A stretch of DNA of 5,860 bases from Proteobacteria bacterium UBA1847 (GTDB lineage: Bacteria > Pseudomonadota > Gammaproteobacteria > Steroidobacterales > Woeseiaceae): positions 3,397 through 9,256 of the forward strand of contig DDIP01000430.1 of assembly GCA_002338605.1 (NCBI GenBank), written 5' to 3'. A program made the translations under genes and the position numbers. The notes under the pieces were generated by a model. It was not told the origin of the DNA. It did not search any database and saw only the letters and a program-made list of their open reading frames with translations. Of the stretch, positions 1 through 5,860 are shown piece by piece. How positions within the stretch are numbered: position 1 is the stretch's first letter; the number at the start of each line of letters is the position of its first letter.

Positions 1-2
1 CC

Positions 3-47
3 GGCAACCAGCCGGCTCGCCCGGTGGAGGCCGGCCGGGACATGTGA
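3..47 (+). CDS. Possible 3' end of an upstream gene (partial)
   Basis: This frame is open from the window edge and ends at TGA 45-47. It encodes the tail GNQPARPVEAGRDM. Nearly every codon ends in G or C, as expected for a coding stretch in a GC-rich genome. The TGA overlaps an ATG at 47-49 (TGATG), which lies in the frame of the next gene. Fourteen codons are too few to identify a product, and the other plus-strand frames are also open here, so this could be non-coding. Confidence 0.3.
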   Translation, partial: GNQPARPVEAGRDM

Positions 48-175
48 TGCGTTGTTGGAGGACACGTTATATTGCGACGCCGGGCAACTGGGCAATGCCA
101 TTCAGTATACTTGGCCGGGTAGTCCTGACAATCTACTCCCTCAGCCCGCCCAATCCCGGACAAGCCATCGCCCGT
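48..175. other. Leader region before the phosphodiesterase gene
   Basis: This stretch lies between the possible upstream stop and the preferred start at 176. It contains an 8-base palindrome AGTATACT (104-111). Its TATACT half (106-111) resembles a sigma-70 -10 element, but the position 17 bases upstream (GGCAAC, 83-88) is a poor -35 match. There is no convincing hairpin followed by a T-run. The frame of the downstream gene stays open through the whole stretch, so an N-terminal extension cannot be formally excluded. Its codons (AGG, ATA and others) and lack of recognisable protein character argue against that. Confidence 0.35.
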
Positions 176-2290
176 ATGCCCGTTTCTTCAAACACGAACG
201 TCATTCGATCGGTTCTGATCTTGTGCCTGTTGCTGGCACCGCTTGTTGCCGAGGCTTACATCGGTCCCGGCGCGGGGATCAGTTTCCTGCAGGGCCTGTG
301 GGTTGCACTTGTGGGGCTGGTGCTGTCGATCCTGGCGATCATCCTGCTGCCGATCAAACTGTTGTGGCGTACCTTCGGTGCCGCGAAATTTGTGTTGTTG
401 TTCGCCGGACTCGGGGCGTTGCTGTGGTTTGTCTCTGGGCATGAAACGCGCGCGGTACCGGGTCGTGTCGACGCCCGCGTAATCGTGCTGGGATTTGACG
501 GCCTGGATCCGGGGCTGGCCGAACGCTGGATGAACGAGGGGCTGATGCCCAACTTCGCGCGACTGGCAGAAACCGGAAGCTACCAGGCACTGGCGACGAC
601 AACGCCTGCCCAGTCGCCGGTGGCCTGGTCGAGTTTTGCGACCGGAACCGGTCCCGGCGAACACGGCATTTTTGATTTTCTCAGGCGCTCGACGGATGCC
701 TACTCGCCCGATTTTTCAATCTCCGAGACCGCGCCGACACGTTACACCGTCGATATCCTGGGCCTCGAAATCCCAGCGGATGGCGGCGAGGTCAGCAATC
801 GTCGCATCGGCGAAGTTTTCTGGATGACCGCAGAGAAAGCAGGTCGAAACGCCACCGTGCTGCGCGTTCCGGTGACCTATCCGCCCGATCCGATTCACCG
901 GATGTTGTCCGGTATGGGGGTGCCCGATCTGCTAGGCACGCAGGGCACCTATTCGATTTTTACAACTGAGCGGCTGGCGAATAGCGATAACCGGCGCATC
1001 CGGCGCGTGATTCCTGACGAAAAGGGCCGGGTTGAAACCGCACTGGCCGGACCGGACGATCCGCTTGGCCGTGGAGCAGCCCTGGAGCAGCTTTTTTCGA
1101 TTGAACCGGCGCCGCGCGGCGTAGAGATCACCATTAACGGCGACAGTTTCGGCCTCGAGGAGGGCCAGTGGAGCGAATGGGTCCGCGTGAAATTCGACAT
1201 CCTGGGTCCGATGCGTACGTCCGGCATGGTGCGGTTCCTGCTATTGCAGTCCTACCCGCTGCTGAAGCTGTACGTTTCGCCGATCAATATTGATCCCTAC
1301 GATCCCGCGGTAGCCATTTCCTCACCGCCCGAATTTGCGGCCGAGCTGGCGGATGAGATCGGGCTGTTTCATACCCTCGGCATGCCGGAGGAAACCTGGT
1401 CGCTGAACGACGGACAGATCAGCGATGCGGACTACCTGTCGATGATTCGCGCAACCCTGGCTGAGCGTGAAGCCATGTGGTACGACGCGCTCGACGCACA
1501 CAACACGGAACTGAACGTCGCCGTCTTTGTGCAGACGGATCGCGTGAGTCACATGTTTTATCGTGGCATGGACGAAGGGCATGCGCTGTATGGCGAAAGC
1601 AGTGACGAAGTGCGCGGCGCCATCGAGTGGGTCTACCGCGAAGCGGATCGCATACTGGGCGAAACACTGGAACGCATGAGCGATGACGATAGCCTTATCG
1701 TCCTGAGTGATCACGGTTTTGCGCCGTTTCGGAAATCTGTCCATCTCAATCGTTGGTTGGCCGATGCTGGCTACCTGGTGCTCAAGCCGGGCGAGCACGG
1801 CACGGACAGCCTGTTTGATGGCGTTGACTGGAGCAAGACGAAAGCGTTTGCCCTTGGGCTCAATGGTCTCTTCGTGAATCAGCAGGGCCGCGAACCGCAG
1901 GGCATTGTCCGTGTCGAGGAGACAGCCGCGCTGAAAGCAGAAATCGCGGCGCGGCTGCTCGATGCGGTCGATCCGGTAGGCGGCCATGCGCTCGTGCGGC
2001 AGGTTTTTGATCGTGACGCTATTTATACCGGCCTTGCGAATGCGGATGCTCCGGACCTGGTGATCGGTTATGCGAGGAATTATCGCGCGTCCTGGCAAAC
2101 AAGCCTCGGTGGAACGCCACCGGCACTCGTTGAAATCAATCAGGAGAAATGGAGCGGTGATCATTGCATCGATCCGTCGCTGGTGCCCGGTGTGTTGTTC
2201 ACATCCTTCCCGTTAACAAACGCGGTCAATAACATCCAGGATGTGTCCGGATTGATACTGCAGCGGCTGGAAACACAAAACGGTGGCTGA
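176..2290 (+). CDS. Membrane-anchored alkaline-phosphatase-family phosphodiesterase/phosphotransferase
   Basis: This 704-residue protein belongs to the type I phosphodiesterase/nucleotide pyrophosphatase branch of the alkaline phosphatase superfamily. The full metal-site set is visible: Asp108 in GFDGLD, probable nucleophile Ser147 in TTPAQSPVAW, Asp455 and His459 in TDRVSH, Asp512-His513 in SDHGF, and His663 in SGDH. The ATG at 176 was chosen because it gives a clean signal peptide (hydrophobic to residue 24, then AEA at 25-27). The mature N-terminus would be YIGPGAG. Two hydrophobic helices follow (about 37-58 and 69-86), joined by a short basic loop (KLLWR...K). By the positive-inside rule this places the catalytic domain (from about residue 98) in the periplasm. 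In-frame GTG 44 and ATG 47 would bury the signal peptide and are disfavoured. No strong Shine-Dalgarno precedes 176 (only a weak GGA near 158). The 3' end overlaps the next gene by 8 bases, suggesting translational coupling. Substrate unknown: family members cleave phosphodiesters, pyrophosphates or phosphomonoesters, or transfer phospho-groups. Confidence 0.88.
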   Translation: MPVSSNTNVIRSVLILCLLLAPLVAEAYIGPGAGISFLQGLWVALVGLVLSILAIILLPIKLLWRTFGAAKFVLLFAGLGALLWFVSGHETRAVPGRVDARVIVLGFDGLDPGLAERWMNEGLMPNFARLAETGSYQALATTTPAQSPVAWSSFATGTGPGEHGIFDFLRRSTDAYSPDFSISETAPTRYTVDILGLEIPADGGEVSNRRIGEVFWMTAEKAGRNATVLRVPVTYPPDPIHRMLSGMGVPDLLGTQGTYSIFTTERLANSDNRRIRRVIPDEKGRVETALAGPDDPLGRGAALEQLFSIEPAPRGVEITINGDSFGLEEGQWSEWVRVKFDILGPMRTSGMVRFLLLQSYPLLKLYVSPINIDPYDPAVAISSPPEFAAELADEIGLFHTLGMPEETWSLNDGQISDADYLSMIRATLAEREAMWYDALDAHNTELNVAVFVQTDRVSHMFYRGMDEGHALYGESSDEVRGAIEWVYREADRILGETLERMSDDDSLIVLSDHGFAPFRKSVHLNRWLADAGYLVLKPGEHGTDSLFDGVDWSKTKAFALGLNGLFVNQQGREPQGIVRVEETAALKAEIAARLLDAVDPVGGHALVRQVFDRDAIYTGLANADAPDLVIGYARNYRASWQTSLGGTPPALVEINQEKWSGDHCIDPSLVPGVLFTSFPLTNAVNNIQDVSGLILQRLETQNGG

Positions 2291-3068
2291 TTTCTCCCTG
2301 TTCGACAGTCTGAACCCGGTGCTCGCGATGATCGATCGCATCCTGACCAGCCTGTCGCTTGCGCCGGTCTGGCGCATGGCTGTCTTTGCGGCACTGGGCA
2401 GCCTTGTCTCGATGTTGCTGTTCAAAAAGCTGTCCAACCAGGCTGAGCTTGCCGAGTTGAAACAGAAAATCGGCCAGGCACAAAAAGACCTCGTTCGGTC
2501 GAATGATAAAAGCGCCGGTCTCGGCCAGGTGCTGCGACGAAACCTCAGGCTTTCCGGCAGGCAGTTGTGGATAAGCTTCTGGCCAGCGCTGATAGCCTCG
2601 ATACCGATACTGTTCCTGTTGGTCTTCTGTTCCAATCAGTTCGGTGCGAAAGCGATGGACAGCGGTGCCCGGGTCTACGTCACGCCCGTCGAATTGGAGG
2701 GCTCGCCTCGGGATTACCGGTGGACGAACATCAATGCGCAATGGGATGCGCGCAAGATGGCCTGGACGTTTTATCAGCCCGAGCCAGGAAAGTCAGCAAG
2801 CCTGGTGCGTGGCGCCGAGCCTCAACTCAGCGTGCCAACTGTCGCGCCGACGCATGTCGTGCACAAAAAGCAGTGGTGGAATTTCTTGATTGCCAATCCC
2901 GCCGGTTACATTGACGACAATGCGGGCGTTGAGCGCTTCGAGTTCAACACGCCGACACAAGTTATTATCAACTGGGGGCCGGGGTGGATGCGCGGCTGGC
3001 TGTTTGCGTTTATGTTATTCCTTGTGCTGTTCTCTGTGGCGATCAAAATATTGTGGAAGATCCATTGA
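2283..3068 (+). CDS. Three-helix membrane protein, Oxa1/EMC3/DUF106-like, with periplasmic domain
   Basis: This protein has 261 residues from GTG 2283, which overlaps the previous stop by 8 bases. ATG 2328 (residue 16) is an alternative start, and neither has a strong ribosome site. Order of parts: amphipathic N-terminus (1-30); TM1 (about 31-48) followed by basic FKKL; a charged heptad-like coiled coil (about 50-78, SNQAELAELKQKIGQAQKDL); a basic stretch RRNLRLSGR; TM2 (about 96-116, with IPILFLLVF); a soluble domain (117-235) rich in Trp and beta-prone stretches; TM3 (about 239-258), ending in KILWKIH. Charge distribution predicts N-out/C-in topology with a cytoplasmic coiled coil between TM1 and TM2. 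That is the layout of the Oxa1 superfamily (YidC, Get1, EMC3, archaeal DUF106), and the basic run, Pro and IPxL before and in TM2 resemble DUF106. The large TM2-TM3 domain is not usual for DUF106. The gene is certain as a coding region. The family call is inference from topology and remembered motifs, so it could also be an unrelated membrane protein specific to this operon. Confidence 0.8.
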   Translation: MADFSLFDSLNPVLAMIDRILTSLSLAPVWRMAVFAALGSLVSMLLFKKLSNQAELAELKQKIGQAQKDLVRSNDKSAGLGQVLRRNLRLSGRQLWISFWPALIASIPILFLLVFCSNQFGAKAMDSGARVYVTPVELEGSPRDYRWTNINAQWDARKMAWTFYQPEPGKSASLVRGAEPQLSVPTVAPTHVVHKKQWWNFLIANPAGYIDDNAGVERFEFNTPTQVIINWGPGWMRGWLFAFMLFLVLFSVAIKILWKIH

Positions 3069-3079
3069 CCCGGCAAGTA

Positions 3080-5164
3080 GTGAGCGCGAGAACCGCGCAG
3101 CGTCGTGTGTTGCGGAAAATCGTCCTGTTGGTGTCCTGGTGCGTTCTTTTGCCGACGGCCTGTTCGCGGGACGGTGGCGAATCGCCGGCAAAAGGATTGC
3201 CCGACAGCGAGCGCCCGGCAGTCCTGCTGATTACCCTCGATACCACGCGAGCCGACCGGCTGGGCATCGAGTCGAGCGCCGTTGAGACGCCGAACCTGAA
3301 TGCGCTGGCCGATCGCGGCCGGTATTTCACAGAAGCCTATTCAACAACACCGACAACCCTGCCATCGCACACCTCGATGATGACCGGCAGCTACCCGATG
3401 GAACACGGTATCCGGGAGAACGGGCGGCGCGTCGGCGATCAGCTCGAATTGCTGGCGGTGAGGCTCAAGGGCCTCGGCTACAAAACGGCGGCCTTCGTTT
3501 CCGGTTTTCCGCTGGCGCGACAGTTTGGGCTCGCGCGTGGCTTCGACACTTACGACGACACACTTGCCGGTCATTCCAACGAACGTGATGCAGCCGCAAC
3601 GACCAATGCGGCGCTGGACTACATCTCGCAGCCGGAAAGCGCAGACTTTCTCTGGGTTCACTACTTTGACGCGCATGCGCCGTACGAACCGCCGGAACCA
3701 TTTCGTTCGCAATACGCTGATGACCTCTACTCGGGCGAGCTGGCGTATATCGACAGCGAAGTGGGCCGCTTGCTGACGGCTTTTGAGGCGCGCTTTGAAA
3801 ACAGGCCTCAGAAAATCCTCGTTGTCGGCGATCACGGCGAAGGACTGGGCGATCACGGCGAAGCGCTGCATGGAAACTTGCTTTACCAGGGCACAATGCG
3901 CGTGCCGATGATCATCGCCGGGGATGATATTGCCCCGGGCAAAGTCGAGCGCGCAGTCAGTGTGCGGCAGGTTTTCGACACGGTGCTGGACTGGGCCGGT
4001 GTTCCGCACGAGCGCAGTTTGCTGGGTGCAAACAGCGGGCCGGTTCTCGGCGAAGCATTAAAGCCCTACCTGCAATACGGCTGGCAACCGCAATTCATGG
4101 CGGTTCTTGACGGCATCAAGATGATCCAGTCCGGGGATCTCGAAGTGTTTGACCTGCGATCGGACCCGGACGAAATCAACAACCTGGCCGGCAGCATTGA
4201 TCTGGCGCCCGAATTGCAGGGAGCGATCAGCAATTATGCCGCGCGGGCACTCGACGAGGCTGACGACCCGTCCGGTGCACAAGAATCACTAAGCCAGCAG
4301 ACCGTCGATCGACTCGCGAGCCTCGGCTACATCGGCTCTTCCGGTCGCCCCGTTCTTCGGGCAGTTGCGCCAAACCCGAAAGACATGGTGCATCTGTACA
4401 GTGACCTGGACATTGGTTCGGGCTATTTCACGAGCGGAAATTACGATGCAGCCATTGAGGTCTTTGGCCGGATTCTTGAAGCAGACCCCTACAACTTCAT
4501 GGCCGCGATGCGGCTGGCCGTCGCCAATTCCGTGACCGACCGACCGGAACAGGCACAGGCGTACTTCGAACGGGCAAGAAGCATCAACCCGTCGTCGGTC
4601 GACCTGCGTCACTATCACGCGATGCATTACCTGCGTAACCAGCAGTGGAACCTCGCCGAACCCCTGTTTGAATCGGTATTGGCGGAGATGCCGGACCGAC
4701 TGCCGGCGCTCGAGGGCCTGGCGACAATCTACACGCGACAACGTAACGACGAAAAAATACTGCAGGTGCTCGAGAAGATCGTCGCCATCAAACCATCACC
4801 CGGCGTGGAGCTTGTGCGGCTCGGTCAGCTGCACATGGCTCAGGGCGATACCGCGGCGGCAATCGGTGCATTCGAGCGAGCGAGCCGGATACTGGGACGG
4901 CGATTCGGCCAGGATCTTGAGCTTGGCGTACTCTACCTTGCCGACAGGCAGTTTGAGAAGGCGGCCATCAGTCTCGACAAAGTGACTCGCGTCCATCCCG
5001 GTTACGCGATGGCATTATTCAAGCGCGCACAGGTCAGTGTGTTATTGAACGAAGCGGACCGCGAGTCAAAAGTTCGCCTGGCCTGGCAGCGCGGCGATAA
5101 CACGACGCGCAGGCTCATAGCATCCGAGAAGTTGTTCCGCGGCATCGACTATCGATCGCAATAG
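3080..5164 (+). CDS. Sulfatase-fold hydrolase/transferase lipoprotein with C-terminal TPR repeats
   Basis: This is a 694-residue protein from GTG 3080, 11 bases after the preceding stop. GTG 3107 would give an equally good, shorter signal peptide, and neither start has a clear ribosome site. The N-terminus is a lipoprotein signal: basic residues, IVLLVSWCVLL, then lipobox LPTA-Cys28. Ser at +2 predicts outer-membrane sorting. The sulfatase-type domain (about 46-420) shows LITLDTTRADRLG with Asp54, the catalytic loop TTLPSHTSMMTG, HYFDAHAPYEPP with His199, GDHGEGLGDHGE with Asp251-His252, His264, the late strand FDLRSDPDEINNL, and LASLGYIGS. Sulfatases need Cys-x-Pro-x-Arg for formylglycine. 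Here those positions are Thr93, Pro95 and His97, so formylglycine cannot form and classical sulfatase activity is unlikely. Thr as nucleophile is known in phospho-transferring relatives such as lipoteichoic acid synthases. About six TPR units follow (about 441-650), with GNYDAAIEVFGRILEADP the clearest, and would bind a partner protein. Probably the last gene of a three-gene operon. Substrate unknown. Confidence 0.88.
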   Translation: MSARTAQRRVLRKIVLLVSWCVLLPTACSRDGGESPAKGLPDSERPAVLLITLDTTRADRLGIESSAVETPNLNALADRGRYFTEAYSTTPTTLPSHTSMMTGSYPMEHGIRENGRRVGDQLELLAVRLKGLGYKTAAFVSGFPLARQFGLARGFDTYDDTLAGHSNERDAAATTNAALDYISQPESADFLWVHYFDAHAPYEPPEPFRSQYADDLYSGELAYIDSEVGRLLTAFEARFENRPQKILVVGDHGEGLGDHGEALHGNLLYQGTMRVPMIIAGDDIAPGKVERAVSVRQVFDTVLDWAGVPHERSLLGANSGPVLGEALKPYLQYGWQPQFMAVLDGIKMIQSGDLEVFDLRSDPDEINNLAGSIDLAPELQGAISNYAARALDEADDPSGAQESLSQQTVDRLASLGYIGSSGRPVLRAVAPNPKDMVHLYSDLDIGSGYFTSGNYDAAIEVFGRILEADPYNFMAAMRLAVANSVTDRPEQAQAYFERARSINPSSVDLRHYHAMHYLRNQQWNLAEPLFESVLAEMPDRLPALEGLATIYTRQRNDEKILQVLEKIVAIKPSPGVELVRLGQLHMAQGDTAAAIGAFERASRILGRRFGQDLELGVLYLADRQFEKAAISLDKVTRVHPGYAMALFKRAQVSVLLNEADRESKVRLAWQRGDNTTRRLIASEKLFRGIDYRSQ

Positions 5165-5166
5165 TC
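5147..5166. repeat. Short inverted repeat across the convergent stop codons
   Basis: GACTAT (5147-5152) and ATAGTC (5161-5166) form a perfect 6-base inverted repeat with an 8-base loop, CGATCGCA. The right arm contains the TAG stop of the plus-strand gene and the first two bases of the complement of the minus-strand stop. The stem has only two G-C pairs and neither side carries a T-run, so it is at best a weak bidirectional terminator and may be chance. Confidence 0.25.
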
Positions 5167-5860
5167 AGCGAATCTGCTTGATGCTGTAGAGCTGGTCGAA
5201 ATACGTGGCATCCGGCGATACGTAGATTTTTGTCAGCGGTGTCACTGAAACACCATTCAGCACACCTTCCTGGAAATTACCGTCGTCGTCGGTCCATCCC
5301 GCACCGAACAGGCTGTGAATGACGTAAGGTTCACCGTCAACTGCGCCGAGGTACAGCATGACGTGGCCGGGCGAGTAGAGCAGATCGCCGACATCACAAC
5401 GTTCGAGGACCTTGAGTTTTTCCCCGGCGCTGTCACGGGCCGAGAAATTGATGTTCCGGCCAATCGGGCTCTTGCGTTGCTGCAAGGAGTTCCGCGGCAA
5501 CAGGATGCCAAACGTCTTGTAAACCTCCATGACCAGGCCGGAACAGTCGCGTGCGTTGTAGGAGTGTCCCCAGCCGTATCGTTCACCGAGGAACTTGAAT
5601 GACTGGTGCAGGATATTCCGGCGAGTGAAAGGCATGTAACCGACACAGACATCCTGGTTCCGGGCGATCAGTGCTGTGCGAAACTGCAATTCGCCGTGAT
5701 CCCCGCGAACCGGAAGCAAAACAGCATGGCTTGAACGCGGGTTCTGGCCGTCAACGTGGCGTTCGACTTCATCGGCACCAAGCAGTGGCAGGCGCACGCC
5801 CATATCGAGCTGCAGTTCCGAAATCGCGGCGACTTTCGGATTGAAGTTGGTTGTCACCTT
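5165..5860 (-). CDS. NlpC/P60 (C40) cysteine peptidase with SH3-like domain, 5' end outside window
   Basis: The product is a cell-wall peptidase of the SH3-NlpC/P60 type, a family that cleaves peptide stems of peptidoglycan, typically near gamma-D-Glu-diamino-acid bonds. Counting from the first visible GTG (5857-5855), the NlpC/P60 domain has the Cys-His-His set: Cys105 in NARDCSGLVMEVYKTFGI, His165 in SPGHVMLYLG and His181 in YVIHSLFG. Before it, GYMPFTRRNILHQSFKFLG and YGWG are characteristic of the subfamily with two bacterial SH3-like domains. Residues about 10-75 look like the last SH3-like domain. The reading frame continues through the window edge (a Lys codon at 5860-5858), and the expected signal peptide and first SH3-like domain are missing, so this is a 5'-truncated view rather than a gene starting at 5857. 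It is transcribed convergently with the operon, with no bases between the two stop codons, so it is probably an independent transcription unit. Likely periplasmic or surface-exposed, judging from the family. Confidence 0.87.
   Translation of the reverse strand, partial: KVTTNFNPKVAAISELQLDMGVRLPLLGADEVERHVDGQNPRSSHAVLLPVRGDHGELQFRTALIARNQDVCVGYMPFTRRNILHQSFKFLGERYGWGHSYNARDCSGLVMEVYKTFGILLPRNSLQQRKSPIGRNINFSARDSAGEKLKVLERCDVGDLLYSPGHVMLYLGAVDGEPYVIHSLFGAGWTDDDGNFQEGVLNGVSVTPLTKIYVSPDATYFDQLYSIKQIR

Noticed and set aside
104..111. Palindrome AGTATACT as an operator or promoter
   Set aside because: An isolated 8-base palindrome with no good -35 partner and no second copy is too weak to call as a regulatory site.
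1322..2164. Long minus-strand open frame (280 codons) opposite the phosphodiesterase gene
   Set aside because: It lies wholly antisense to a gene with clear catalytic motifs, its product has no recognisable domain, and long antisense frames are common in GC-rich coding DNA.
2213..2741. Two overlapping minus-strand frames opposite the gene 1/gene 2 junction
   Set aside because: They overlap each other in different frames and are antisense to the coiled coil and TM2 coding region. Neither product looks like a protein family.
2984..3079. Earlier ATG start (2984) for the sulfatase-type lipoprotein
   Set aside because: It would overlap the end of the preceding gene by 85 bases and place 32 residues before the basic region and lipobox. 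The hydrophobic look of that extension comes from reading the TM3 coding region in another frame.
3827..3863. Direct repeat GGCGATCACGGCGAAG, two copies 21 bases apart
   Set aside because: It encodes the doubled GDHGE-type motif typical of sulfatase-fold enzymes of this kind, so it is explained by protein conservation rather than being a regulatory or mobile repeat.
3341..4009. Minus-strand open frame (222 codons) opposite the sulfatase-type domain
   Set aside because: It is antisense to conserved motifs of the real gene and shows no domain, signal peptide or coding character of its own.

Overview
The window reads as a high-GC Gram-negative chromosome, most likely a gammaproteobacterium. This is inferred from codon use, a cleavable signal peptide, a lipobox lipoprotein with Ser at +2 (outer-membrane type), and an SH3/NlpC-P60 wall peptidase. 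No RNA gene, mobile element, CRISPR array or integration site was seen. No genus can be named from the sequence alone.

Layout: positions 3-47 may hold the last codons of an upstream plus-strand gene. A 128-base gap follows, with no strong promoter or terminator. Three tightly packed plus-strand genes come next and look like one operon: (1) 176-2290, a membrane-anchored periplasmic alkaline-phosphatase-superfamily phosphodiesterase or phosphotransferase; (2) 2283-3068, a three-helix membrane protein with a cytoplasmic coiled coil, resembling the Oxa1/EMC3/DUF106 insertase fold but with a periplasmic domain of about 118 residues; (3) 3080-5164, a lipoprotein with a sulfatase-fold domain followed by TPR repeats. 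Genes 1 and 2 overlap by 8 bases, and genes 2 and 3 are 11 bases apart. A convergent minus-strand gene (5165-5860, running off the window) encodes a C40-family NlpC/P60 peptidase. Its stop codon directly abuts the stop of gene 3.

Working together (inference): all four products act at the cell envelope. Genes 1 and 3 both carry alkaline-phosphatase-superfamily active sites, and both use a hydroxyl residue (Ser or Thr) where true sulfatases have formylglycine. They flank an apparent membrane-insertion or assembly protein. A plausible reading is a module that transfers or removes phospho-substituents on an envelope glycan or lipid, with the middle protein helping to assemble or scaffold it. The substrate cannot be deduced from the sequence. 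The least ordinary part of the window is the middle gene and its placement between two such enzymes.
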